Origin: Actinospica sp035493475
GTDB taxonomy: Bacteria > Actinomycetota > Actinomycetes > Streptomycetales > Catenulisporaceae
Direction: 5' to 3'
DNA: 64,000 bases
Assembly: GCA_035493475.1 (NCBI GenBank)
Contig: DATJIF010000044.1
Location: 3,868 to 67,867 of the forward strand
Below are positions 34,463-42,804 of this stretch, in pieces. Position 1 is the first letter of the stretch, and every line of letters starts with the position of its first letter. A model generated the notes under the pieces. That model did not search any database, was not told where the DNA came from, and was given only the letters and a program-made list of their open reading frames with translations. The position numbers were made by a program, and so were the translations under genes.

Positions 34463-36802
34463 GTGACTGTCACTCAGATCGGCTTCGGGGTCGAGGCGGA
34501 GCACGCGATCGAGCAGGTGGAGCAGGCAGTGCGGCGGTGTGCCGCGGACCTCCCGGACGTCAGCCCGGAGCGGGTGGCCCGAAAGACCGTCAGCGGCCTG
34601 CACGACGGCGCCACGGCCGAGGAGGCCGCCCGGCTCGCCGTGCAGAGCGCCGCGGAGCTGATCGGTGAGGAGCCGCAGTACTCGAAGCTCGCCGCCCGCC
34701 TGCTCTCGTCCGTCATCGCCGACGAAGTCGCAGCCCACGGCGCCGTCAGCTTCAGCGCCTCGATCGCACTCGGCCACGCCGAAGGCCTGATCGGCGACGA
34801 GACCTTCGCCTTCGTCAAGGAGCACGCAGACGCCTTCGACGCCGCGATCGACGGCGCCGGCGACCTGCGCTTCGAGTACTTCGGCCTGCGCACCGTCTAC
34901 GACCGCTACCTGCTGCGCCACCCCGTGGCCCGCGACGTGATCGAGACCCCGCAGTACTTCATGCTGCGCGTGGCCTGCGGCCTGTCCCACACCCCCGACG
35001 AGGCGATCGGCTTCTACCGCCTGATCTCCTCCCTCGCGTACCTCCCCAGCTCCCCGACGCTGTTCAACTCGGGCACGCGGCACACCCAGATGTCGTCCTG
35101 CTACCTGGTCGACTCCCCGAAGGACGAGCTCGACTCGATCTACGACCGCTACCACCAGGTCGCCCGCCTGTCGAAGTTCGCCGGCGGCATCGGCATCGGC
35201 TTCTCGCGGGTCCGCTCGCGCGGCGCCCTGATCCGGTCCACGAACGGCAAGTCGAACGGCATCGTCCCCTTCCTGCGCACCCTCGACTCCTCGGTCGCGG
35301 CGGTGAACCAGGGCGGCCGCCGCAAGGGTGCCGCGTGTGTCTACCTCGAGCCCTGGCACCCGGACATCGAGGAGTTCCTGCAGTTGCGCGACAACACCGG
35401 CGAGGACGCGCGCCGCACGCACAACCTCAACCTGGCCAACTGGATCCCCGACGAGTTCATGCGCCGCGTCGAGGCGGACGAGATGTGGTCGCTGATCGAC
35501 CCCGACCAGGTCCCCGAACTCCCCGACCTGTGGGGCGAGGCCTTCGACACCGCGTACCGCGCCGCTGAAGCCGAGGGCCGCTACGTGCGCCAGGTCTCAG
35601 CCCGCGAACTCTACGGCCGCATGATGAGGACGCTGGCCCAGACCGGCAACGGCTGGATGACCTTCAAGGACGCCTCCAACCGCCTCGCCAACCAGACCGC
35701 GAAGCCCGAGAACGTGGTCCACCTCTCCAACCTGTGCACGGAGATCATCGAGGTCTCCTCCGACACCGAGACCGCCGTCTGCAACCTGGGCTCCGTCAAC
35801 CTGGCCGCGCACCTGACCGAGGCCCGCGACGGCATCGACTGGGAGAAACTCCACGAGACCGTCCGCACCGCAGTCGTCTTCCTCGACCGCGTCATCGACA
35901 TCAACTACTACCCGAGCGAGCAGACCGCCGCCTCGAACCCGCGCTGGCGCCCCGTCGGCCTCGGCATCATGGGCCTGCAGGACGTGTTCTTCGCGCTGCG
36001 CCTCCCGTTCGACGACTCCGCCGCCCGCGCTCTGTCCTCGCGCATCTCCGAGGAGATCTACCTCACCGCGCTGGAGACCTCCGCCACCCTCGCCGAAGCC
36101 CACGGCCCGCACCCCGCGTACGCCGACACCCGCGTAGCCGGCGGCATGCTCCAGCCCGACCTCTGGAACGTGGCCACATCCGCGGACCTCGCCGACCGCT
36201 GGACCGCCCTGCGCACCCGGATCGCGTCCACCGGCGTCCGCAACTCGCTCCTGATCGCCATCGCCCCCACCGCTACGATCGCCTCCATCGCGGGCTGCTA
36301 CGAGTGCATCGAGCCCCAGGTCTCCAACCTCTTCAAGCGCGAGACCCTCTCCGGCGAGTTCCTCCAGATCAACACGGCCCTGGTCAACGAACTCAAGGAA
36401 CTCGGCCTCTGGATCCCCGAGATCCGCGACGCGATCAAGCGCGCCGAGGGCTCGGTCCAGGACATCCCCGTCCTCCCCGACGAGGTCAAGTCCCTGTACC
36501 GCACCGCCTGGGAACTCCCGCAACGAGCCCTGATCGACATGGCGGTCGCCCGCGGCCCGTTCATCGACCAGTCCCAGTCGCTGAACCTGTTCCTGGGCGC
36601 CCCCACCATCGGCAAGCTCTCCTCGATGTACATGTACGCGTGGAAGTCGGGCCTGAAGTCCACCTACTACCTGCGCTCGCGCCCCGCCACCCGCATCCAG
36701 CAGGCCACGGTCGGCGCCCAGGCGACGGCCCCCGCGATCGAGCAGATCGACGCCGTGGCCTGCTCCCTCGAAAACCCCGAGTCCTGCGAAGCCTGCCAGT
36801 AA
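34463..36802 (+). CDS. nrdA: Ribonucleoside-diphosphate reductase alpha subunit (class Ia)
   Basis: Start GTG 34463 follows RBS GGGAGGAGAGGG and gives 779 residues. The N-terminal ~90 residues look like a degenerate ATP-cone. The catalytic barrel contains the redox Cys in SSCYLVDSP, the radical-site motif NLCTEI, CNLGSVNL with the second redox Cys, and PTATIASIAG. The C-terminus ends in CEACQ, the shuttle Cys pair re-reduced by thioredoxin. It reduces NDPs to dNDPs with NrdB. The upstream NrdR-like boxes predict repression at high dATP. Confidence 0.95.
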   Translation: MTVTQIGFGVEAEHAIEQVEQAVRRCAADLPDVSPERVARKTVSGLHDGATAEEAARLAVQSAAELIGEEPQYSKLAARLLSSVIADEVAAHGAVSFSASIALGHAEGLIGDETFAFVKEHADAFDAAIDGAGDLRFEYFGLRTVYDRYLLRHPVARDVIETPQYFMLRVACGLSHTPDEAIGFYRLISSLAYLPSSPTLFNSGTRHTQMSSCYLVDSPKDELDSIYDRYHQVARLSKFAGGIGIGFSRVRSRGALIRSTNGKSNGIVPFLRTLDSSVAAVNQGGRRKGAACVYLEPWHPDIEEFLQLRDNTGEDARRTHNLNLANWIPDEFMRRVEADEMWSLIDPDQVPELPDLWGEAFDTAYRAAEAEGRYVRQVSARELYGRMMRTLAQTGNGWMTFKDASNRLANQTAKPENVVHLSNLCTEIIEVSSDTETAVCNLGSVNLAAHLTEARDGIDWEKLHETVRTAVVFLDRVIDINYYPSEQTAASNPRWRPVGLGIMGLQDVFFALRLPFDDSAARALSSRISEEIYLTALETSATLAEAHGPHPAYADTRVAGGMLQPDLWNVATSADLADRWTALRTRIASTGVRNSLLIAIAPTATIASIAGCYECIEPQVSNLFKRETLSGEFLQINTALVNELKELGLWIPEIRDAIKRAEGSVQDIPVLPDEVKSLYRTAWELPQRALIDMAVARGPFIDQSQSLNLFLGAPTIGKLSSMYMYAWKSGLKSTYYLRSRPATRIQQATVGAQATAPAIEQIDAVACSLENPESCEACQ

Positions 36803-36815
36803 GGAAATTGCGATC

Positions 36816-37811
36816 ATGCTGCTAGACCCGGGTATGGACCTGACCCTGCGCCCCATGCGCTACCCGCACTTCTTCGACCGCTTCAAGGACGCGATCAAGA
36901 ACACGTGGACGGTGGAGGAGGTCGACCTGCACTCCGACCTTACCGACCTGAACAAGCTCAGCCCCGCCGAACGCCACCTCGTCTCCCGGCTCGTGGCCTT
37001 CTTCGCGACCGGCGACACGATCGTCGCCAACAACCTCGTGCTGAACCTCTACCAGCACGTCAACAGCCCCGAAGGACGGCTCTACCTCTCGCGCCAGCTG
37101 TTCGAGGAAGCGGTCCACGTCCAGTTCTACCTGAACCTGCTGGACACCTACGTCCCCGACGACGAGGAGCGCGCAGCCGCGTTCGCCGCCGTCGAGAACA
37201 TCCCGTCCATCCGCCGCAAGGCAGAATTCTGCTTCCGCTGGATCGACTCCCTGCACGACCTGCGCACCCTGGACACCAAAGACGCCCGCCGAGCTTTCCT
37301 CCTCAACCTCATCTGCTTCGCGACGTGCATCGAAGGCCTCTTCTTCTACGGCGCCTTCGCCTACGTCTACTTCCTGCGCTCCCGCGGCCTGCTGCACGGA
37401 CTGGCCTCCGGCACCAACTGGGTCTTCCGCGACGAGTCCATGCACATGGCCTTCGCCTTCGACGTGGTGGAGACCGTCCGCGCCGAAGAACCGGACCTCT
37501 TCGACGACAAGATGGCCGCGCAGGTCCGCGAAATGCTCGCCGAAGCCGTTGAGTGCGAAACCCAGTTCGCCGAAGACCTCCTGGCCCAAGGCGTCCCCGG
37601 CCTCCCCCTGGCCGACATGCGCACGTACCTGCAGCACGTGGCCGACCGCCGCCTCACCCAACTGGGCCTAGACCCCGTCTACAACGTCACCAACCCCCTC
37701 GCCTTCATGGAACTCCAAGACGTCCAAGAACTCTCCAACTTCTTCGAACGCCGCGTCTCCGCCTACCAGGTGGCCGTAGCCGGAACCGTCGCGTTCGACG
37801 ACGAGTTCTGA
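36816..37811 (+). CDS. nrdB: Ribonucleoside-diphosphate reductase beta subunit
   Basis: A 331-residue radical-generating subunit. The carboxylate-bridged metal site is visible: Asp in FFATGDTIVANN, EEAVHVQFY with Glu, His and the radical Tyr (H+4), CIEGLFFYGAF, and FRDESMHMAF with Glu and His. The C-terminal tail (VAFDDEF) would dock to NrdA. The RBS AAGGAA begins in the nrdA stop region and the ATG is 14 bp after it, so the two are cotranscribed. A 13-bp repeat CGACGAGTTCTGA spans the stop codon and recurs immediately after it. Confidence 0.95.
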   Translation: MLLDPGMDLTLRPMRYPHFFDRFKDAIKNTWTVEEVDLHSDLTDLNKLSPAERHLVSRLVAFFATGDTIVANNLVLNLYQHVNSPEGRLYLSRQLFEEAVHVQFYLNLLDTYVPDDEERAAAFAAVENIPSIRRKAEFCFRWIDSLHDLRTLDTKDARRAFLLNLICFATCIEGLFFYGAFAYVYFLRSRGLLHGLASGTNWVFRDESMHMAFAFDVVETVRAEEPDLFDDKMAAQVREMLAEAVECETQFAEDLLAQGVPGLPLADMRTYLQHVADRRLTQLGLDPVYNVTNPLAFMELQDVQELSNFFERRVSAYQVAVAGTVAFDDEF

Positions 37812-37908
37812 CGCGACGAGTTCTGATCGTGTCCTAGTTCTGTCTCACCACCCCCATCGGCACGCTACGATTCCCTAGACTCGACCCCGTCCAACAGGGA
37901 AGGGGATC

Positions 37909-39951
37909 GTGGCGATGCACAACGACGCGTGCCGAACGCCGTCGGACGGCCAGGGCGAACCGCGGGTCGAGGCCGAGGGCGAACTCGCCGTCGCGCGGCT
38001 GAACCTCGACGGCGGCGACCCGGAACACGCGGCCGTGCACGTGGCCCAGGCGCTGCACCACGACCCGACGTACGACGCCTGCTACGCGATGATCGACGAA
38101 CTCGCCGGTCACGCCGCCGGCCTCGAGGAACTCGCCAGCTGGTTCACCATCGGCGAACCGATGTACCTGGGCGGCGCCGTCGCACTCGCCGTGCTGCGAG
38201 CGAAGGCCGGGCAGTACGCGATGGCCCTGGAGACGCTCGGCCAAATCACCGCGATGCGCCCTGACCTCTCGTGGTGCGCAGCCCCCTGGTTCGGCCCGCA
38301 CCTGGCCGAGCACGTCACCGGCCGGGAGGCGGCCATCGCCGTAAGCCACTTCGCCAGCGGCCTGCCCGACCCCGCCCCCGCGGAACTCGCCGAACTCCAA
38401 GCCCCCTGGCTGGAACTCGCCCGCGCCGTAGCCGCCCAACCCGAGACCACCGGCCAAGACCTGGCGATCCTCTCCACCCTCGCCCGCCGAATAGGCGGCG
38501 TAGGCGAAGCCATAGCCTGGTGCACCCGCGCCGAACTAATGGACCGCCGCACCACAACAGACGCCGCAGCCACTGCCAACGTCGCCGCCAATACCGAATC
38601 CCGCGTCGGCGCCCTCATGCTCGGCTTCGCCTACCGCAGCGCCGGCCGCCCAACCGAGGCCATCGAAGCCTGGCAGCGCGCCCTAGAGCTGGACCCGTAC
38701 AACATCGACCTCTACATCGACATGGCCGAAACCTGCATGCAGCAGGACGACCACGCCCAAGCGGTCACCTGGGCCGAACGCGCGATGCAATACGACCCCA
38801 CCCACGTGAAGCCTCGAGCCGTACGCCTGGCCGCACTGTATACACAGTCCGACTACACCGACGGCTCCGCACTGGCCGCCCTCCAGCAGCTAGCGCAAGA
38901 AAACCCCGAGCACCCCTACCCAAGACATCTCCTGAACCTGGCCCGCCAGAACCGCCCCTGGATCGGCTCCGTCCCCTGGCCAACCGAGGCCACCTCCGGC
39001 CTACTGGCCCAGATGCTGGACGGCAGGCTCCCCAGCGCCGCCCCCTTCGACTCCGCCCCGCACCTGAGCATCACCAGCCTGGAAGCCCCCAGCCCCAACG
39101 CCGTAGTCCGCGCCTACTTCCCGGCCCTCACCATCAACACAGGCGGCATCCCCGCCCCCGACATCCGCGTCCCCGTCTCCACCGCCTTCGGCCCCCCACT
39201 CTGGACCTACCCAAGCGCCGACGCCGCCGCCGACACCACCGCCCCGACCGGCCCCACCGCCTCCACCGAGCCCGCCACCGCAGCCACCTCCATCACCGAG
39301 GTCGCCACCGTAGCCCCACCCACCCCCGGAGCCGTCACCATCCTCCGCGCGGTAGCCGGCCCCGGCAGCTGGAGCGACCCCATCTCAGCCTTCGACGGCG
39401 CCGCCGAACTCGGCAAGCTCACCGAGCAGGACCTCCTGGGCCTGGTAGCCCACATCCCGCCCCCCGACGACGAAGCCTGGATCCAACGCTGGCACGCCGG
39501 CCCCGCCTACTGGGCCCGCATGGCCCAGGCCTGGACCTGCCTCGGCATCCTGCATTTCCGCGCCGAGGAGCCCTGGCGCACCTCACGTCGCAGAACCCTG
39601 CTGCTCAGACTCCTCTTCGGCAACGAGGACTGGAGCGTCGACGCCGCCGCCTTCGCCCTCTACGTCAGCGCCCTGCTCCACGAGGACCAGCGCCCCGACA
39701 TCGCCGCCGCCATCAGCGCCCGCTACCTCCACGCCACCCTCGCCTTCGGCGCCCGCCCCACCGAACTCCAAGAGCCGATGGCCCACATCGTCCTGGCCTG
39801 CCCCGCCATCGACCCCCGCCTCACCCACTACGCCCACGAAATGCTCGCCCTCAAACGCGCCGCCGACCGCGACCAGCCCCCCACCCCCAAATCCCTCACC
39901 GACGACACCGTCCGCACCTGGGCCGCCCAACTCCTGTCCCACTGCCTCTAA
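37909..39951 (+). CDS. Large TPR-repeat protein, unknown function
   Basis: A 680-residue protein from GTG 37909 (RBS AGGGAAGGGG). The N-terminal ~350 residues contain TPR units (RPTEAIEAWQRALELDPYNIDLYIDMAE and the following DDHAQAVTWAERAMQYDPTH). An Ala/Thr/Pro-rich linker (~430-475) leads to a helical C-terminal domain of about 200 residues that I do not recognise (AWIQRWHAGPAYWARMAQAW). There is no signal peptide or membrane segment. It lies 97 bp after nrdB; the TPR part suggests a protein-interaction role. Confidence 0.65.
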   Translation: MAMHNDACRTPSDGQGEPRVEAEGELAVARLNLDGGDPEHAAVHVAQALHHDPTYDACYAMIDELAGHAAGLEELASWFTIGEPMYLGGAVALAVLRAKAGQYAMALETLGQITAMRPDLSWCAAPWFGPHLAEHVTGREAAIAVSHFASGLPDPAPAELAELQAPWLELARAVAAQPETTGQDLAILSTLARRIGGVGEAIAWCTRAELMDRRTTTDAAATANVAANTESRVGALMLGFAYRSAGRPTEAIEAWQRALELDPYNIDLYIDMAETCMQQDDHAQAVTWAERAMQYDPTHVKPRAVRLAALYTQSDYTDGSALAALQQLAQENPEHPYPRHLLNLARQNRPWIGSVPWPTEATSGLLAQMLDGRLPSAAPFDSAPHLSITSLEAPSPNAVVRAYFPALTINTGGIPAPDIRVPVSTAFGPPLWTYPSADAAADTTAPTGPTASTEPATAATSITEVATVAPPTPGAVTILRAVAGPGSWSDPISAFDGAAELGKLTEQDLLGLVAHIPPPDDEAWIQRWHAGPAYWARMAQAWTCLGILHFRAEEPWRTSRRRTLLLRLLFGNEDWSVDAAAFALYVSALLHEDQRPDIAAAISARYLHATLAFGARPTELQEPMAHIVLACPAIDPRLTHYAHEMLALKRAADRDQPPTPKSLTDDTVRTWAAQLLSHCL

Positions 39952-39972
39952 CCGCAAAGGCCCGCATCCCCC

Positions 39973-40100
39973 GCGTGCGGTGAGTGGGTGGTGGGCGTCC
40001 GGTGGTCTCTCGACTGGAGGCGCGTTTGGCTTGGTGCGTCTTGCCGTCGTGTCCGGTGTGCGTGGGGCGGCGAACTGTTCGCGCCCCACCCGCCCGCCCT
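39973..40100. repeat. 128-bp direct repeat, copy 1
   Basis: This segment (starting GCGTGCGGTGAGT, ending CGCCCGCCCT) recurs with scattered substitutions at 40161-40288, a period of 188 bp. It contains an inverted repeat, GTGGGGCG and CGCCCCAC, enclosing a second nested stem CGAAC/GTTCG. The hairpin could terminate transcription from both convergent neighbours. Confidence 0.75.
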
Positions 40101-40160
40101 ACGCGTGGCTTCGCGTGCGCTCGCTCCACGTCGGCGGCTTGCGGTCTCGGTGTTTGGGCA

Positions 40161-40288
40161 GCGTGCGGTGAGTCGGTGGTGCGCGTCCGGTGGTCTCTCA
40201 GCTGGGGGCGCGTTTGGCTTGGGGCGTCTTGCCGCTGTGTCCGGCGTGCGTGGGGCGGCGGGCTGTGCGCGCCCCACCCACCTGCCCT
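40161..40288. repeat. 128-bp direct repeat, copy 2
   Basis: The second copy of the unit at 39973-40100. The outer stem GTGGGGCG/CGCCCCAC is kept while the loop differs, so the base-paired element may be under selection. The full 39952-40306 gap between the TPR gene and the SDR gene holds no convincing gene apart from these repeats. Confidence 0.75.
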
Positions 40289-40306
40289 GGGCGCGGTTTC
40301 GCGCGC

Positions 40307-41227
40307 TTATCCGTTGTCGGCGGCGGTGAAGTAGAAGCCTGCGTCGAGGTCTTCGAGGAGGGTGGGGTGGGTCGGTTCCCAGCCGAGGAGGGTGCGGGTG
40401 TCGTTGGCGGGGATGGTGGTGGACATGCTGATGAAGGGGAAGGCCTTGAAGTGCTCGGCGGCCTGGTCGGGGGTGAGGCTGACGGGCTCGATGCCTAGGT
40501 GGCGGGCGATGGACTCGGCGATGGTGCGGACGGGGACGGGGGGTTCGCCGGCGGCGATGAGGTGGGAGCCGGCGGGGGCCTTTTCTACGGCTAGGGCGAA
40601 GAGGCGGGCGACGTCGCGGGTGTGGCCGGCGGACCAGGTGTTGGTGCCTTCGCCTACGTAGGCTGATATGCCGCTGCTCCGGGCGATGCGGATTAGGGTG
40701 GGGGCGAAGCCGTGCTGGTCCAGGTCGCTGTGGGTCACGTTGGGGACGGCGACCAGGACGGTGCGCACGCCTCGGTCGGTGTATTCGCTGATGGTCTGCC
40801 AGACGATGGCTCGGGGGTTGGCGTAGGTGGGTGCGCTGCCTTCGGGGGTGCCACCTTCGGGGTCGGCGGCTGCAACTGTGGGGCGGGGCATGCCTATGCC
40901 GATGAAGGCCTTGCCGGTGCCTTCGAGGGCGTCGCACATGGTGCGGACGGCATCCAGGTCGGCGGCGGCTGCCTCGGCGAACTTTCCTGCGGGGATGGCG
41001 GCGTGGTCGAAGGCTAGGTGGATTACGGCGTCGGATTCGGTGGCGGCCTTGCGCAGGACGTTGAGATCGGCCGTGTCGCCGCGCTGGGCCTGGGCGCCCA
41101 TCGCCTCGATCGCGGCGGCGGACGTGTCGGAGCGGGCCAGGCCTAGGACCTCGTGGCCGGCCTTGCGGAGTTCGGGGACCACGGCCGAGCCGATGTGGCC
41201 GCTGGCACCGGTGACGAAGACGCGCAT
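40307..41227 (-). CDS. NAD(P)-dependent SDR-family epimerase/oxidoreductase
   Basis: A 306-residue extended-type short-chain dehydrogenase fold with nucleotide-binding motif TGASGHIG at residues 6-13. The typical active-site YxxxK is not clear, so it may be an atypical SDR of the NmrA/TDP-sugar-epimerase-like type. The start ATG 41227 has RBS AGGAGG. It is divergent from a TetR regulator with a very large palindrome between them and is very probably that regulator's target. Confidence 0.78.
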   Translation of the reverse strand: MRVFVTGASGHIGSAVVPELRKAGHEVLGLARSDTSAAAIEAMGAQAQRGDTADLNVLRKAATESDAVIHLAFDHAAIPAGKFAEAAAADLDAVRTMCDALEGTGKAFIGIGMPRPTVAAADPEGGTPEGSAPTYANPRAIVWQTISEYTDRGVRTVLVAVPNVTHSDLDQHGFAPTLIRIARSSGISAYVGEGTNTWSAGHTRDVARLFALAVEKAPAGSHLIAAGEPPVPVRTIAESIARHLGIEPVSLTPDQAAEHFKAFPFISMSTTIPANDTRTLLGWEPTHPTLLEDLDAGFYFTAADNG

Positions 41228-41240
41228 GGGGACCTCCTGC

Positions 41241-41295
41241 GTGATGTGACTTGGTAACATCACCCTAGCACGGTGATGTTACCAAGTCACATCAC
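41241..41295. promoter_or_regulatory. TetR operator: double dyad within a 24-7-24 perfect inverted repeat
   Basis: The 24-bp arms (41241-41264 and 41272-41295) are exact complements around a 7-bp spacer CTAGCAC. Each arm is itself a dyad, GTGATGT, 9 bp, ACATCAC. There are thus two operator sites, each about 23 bp, placed symmetrically. The element occupies nearly the whole gap between the SDR start (41227) and TetR start (41301), so binding would block both promoters. Confidence 0.9.
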
Positions 41296-41300
41296 CTAGA

Positions 41301-41942
41301 ATGGTCGGCATGGCTCGATGGGAACCGAACGCCCGGGAACGGCTGGTGCGCGCCGCCGTGGACCTGTTCGCGGAGCAGGGGTACGACGCGACGACGGTGA
41401 ACGAGATCGCGGAGCGCGCGGGCGGGCTGACGAAGACCACCTTCTTCCGGCACTTCGCCGACAAGCGGGAGGTGCTTTTCGCAGGTCAGGAGCTGCACAG
41501 TCGGGTGCTGGCCGAGGCGATCGCGGCGGCACCGGAGTCGGCGTCGCCGCTGGAGGCGGTCGGTGCGGCGGTCTTCGCGCTCACCGACACGTTCACGGAG
41601 GACCGTCGGGAGATGGGGCGGCAGCTGCTGGTCGTGATCGGCAAGAGCGCCGAACTGCAGGAGCGGGCGGCGTACAAGCGGTCCGTGCTCGCCGACGCCA
41701 TGGACGGGGCGCTGCGTGAGCGCGGGGTCGCGGAGCCGGCGGCGAGTGTGGCGGCCGACCTGGGGGTTCGGGCGTTCGGCGGGGCGTTCGCGCGGTGGAC
41801 GGGTTCGGCGGACGGACGTGCGTTGGCGGAGTTCGCGGGGGAGGAGTTGGCGCGGTTGCGGGGGGCGATAACGGAGTTGGGGTGGCATCGGGAGAGTGCG
41901 GGCGCCCTGGATGGAGCAGGGGACGCGGGGACCGCTGATTGA
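41301..41942 (+). CDS. TetR-family transcriptional regulator
   Basis: A 213-residue protein (ATG 41301, or ATG 41310). The N-terminal helix-turn-helix reads LVRAAVDLFAEQGYDATTVN then EIAERAGGLTKTTFFRHFAD, a clear TetR signature. The C-terminal ligand domain is generic. The start is only 5 bp from the operator, so the transcript leader must be very short. It probably represses itself and the divergent SDR gene. The ligand is unknown. Confidence 0.9.
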   Translation: MVGMARWEPNARERLVRAAVDLFAEQGYDATTVNEIAERAGGLTKTTFFRHFADKREVLFAGQELHSRVLAEAIAAAPESASPLEAVGAAVFALTDTFTEDRREMGRQLLVVIGKSAELQERAAYKRSVLADAMDGALRERGVAEPAASVAADLGVRAFGGAFARWTGSADGRALAEFAGEELARLRGAITELGWHRESAGALDGAGDAGTAD

Positions 41943-42036
41943 GACGATCGGCGGCGTGGACGAGCGGGACGGTAGGGTCCGTGCGCAGGTGGCGGGCCCA
42001 CCGGGTGGGAACGGGACTCAGCGAGGAGTGATCGAC

Positions 42037-42390
42037 GTGACCGAGGCGGAAGTCAGCACGCCCGGGCGGAACGGGGACGCGGCGCTGGCCGAACTCAGGC
42101 TGCTGCGTGCGAGCATCGACAACCTGGATGCCGCATTGGTGCATCTGCTCGCGGAGCGCTTCAAGTGCACCCAGAAGGTCGGCGAGCTCAAGGCGGCGCA
42201 CGACCTGCCGCCCGCCGATCCGGCCCGCGAGGCCGAGCAGATCCAGCGTCTGCGCAGGCTGGCCGAGGATTCGCAGCTCGAGCCGCAGTTCGCGGAGAAG
42301 TTCCTGAACTTCATCGTCGAAGAGGTCGTGCGGCACCACAAGCTCATCGCCGCCGCGACAAAAGGTGCGAAGGCGGACATCGCGGGCTAG
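42037..42390 (+). CDS. Chorismate mutase, AroQ type
   Basis: About 117 residues from GTG 42037, with GAGGA 9 bp upstream (GTG 42028 possible). It is an all-helical AroQ domain: LRASIDNLDAALVHLLAERF with the first-helix Arg, QKVGELKA with the conserved Lys, and a third helix FIVEEVVRHHKLI. It converts chorismate to prephenate for Phe/Tyr synthesis. It is a stand-alone short form without a prephenate dehydratase or DAHP synthase domain. Confidence 0.85.
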   Translation: MTEAEVSTPGRNGDAALAELRLLRASIDNLDAALVHLLAERFKCTQKVGELKAAHDLPPADPAREAEQIQRLRRLAEDSQLEPQFAEKFLNFIVEEVVRHHKLIAAATKGAKADIAG

Positions 42391-42462
42391 CGTGGCCAGT
42401 GGCGGGGGGAGCCGTGCGACGCACGGCTGACTTCAACCCCTCACCGAAGGATGTGAAACGCC

Positions 42463-42669
42463 ATGTCCGACATCGAAGAGATGAAGAACAAGGCCCAGGA
42501 GGCCGCCCAGCAGGAACAGGGCGAGGCCGAGCAGCAGGGTCAGTCCGCGATGGACAAGGCCAAGCAGAAGATGGACCGCACCGGCGACGGCAAGTTCGAC
42601 GCCGACGACGTCAAGAAGATGGGCGAGGACGCCGTCAACAAGGTGAAGGGGCTGTTCAAGAAGGACTAG
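42463..42669 (+). CDS. 68-residue acidic/lysine-rich protein with EF-hand-like loop
   Basis: A very hydrophilic protein rich in Glu, Gln, Lys and Ala. The N-terminal half is helical and LEA-like. The second half contains DRTGDGKFDADD, which fits an EF-hand calcium loop (acidic or polar at 1, 3, 5, 9, 12 and Gly at 6), followed by KKMGEDAVNKVKGLF, an amphipathic helix. RBS GAAGG precedes ATG 42463. Similar small proteins are common in actinobacteria as hypothetical or antitoxin-like entries. Calcium binding is inferred from the loop only. Confidence 0.7.
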   Translation: MSDIEEMKNKAQEAAQQEQGEAEQQGQSAMDKAKQKMDRTGDGKFDADDVKKMGEDAVNKVKGLFKKD

Positions 42670-42749
42670 CCCACCCGCGTGGCGGCGGGCCAGCCGAGTG
42701 ATCCGGCGGTCGAGCCAAGGTGAACCGAGCCACGCCGCGTAGCACGAAG

Positions 42750-42787
42750 GGTGCCCCGGTCGACACGTCAGCGTCGGCCGGGGCACC
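42750..42787. terminator. Bidirectional terminator hairpin
   Basis: GGTGCCCCGG (42750-42759) pairs with CCGGGGCACC (42778-42787). Inner bases TCGAC/GTCGG extend the stem. It lies between the convergent small-protein and GH1 genes, as expected for a shared terminator. Confidence 0.72.
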
Positions 42788-42804
42788 GGTGTGTCGGGCG
42801 CGAA

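Noticed and set aside
39948..40937. A minus-strand protein covering the 128-bp repeats
   Set aside because: It is Arg/Pro-rich, overlaps the SDR gene in another frame, and the repeat copies fall in different frames.
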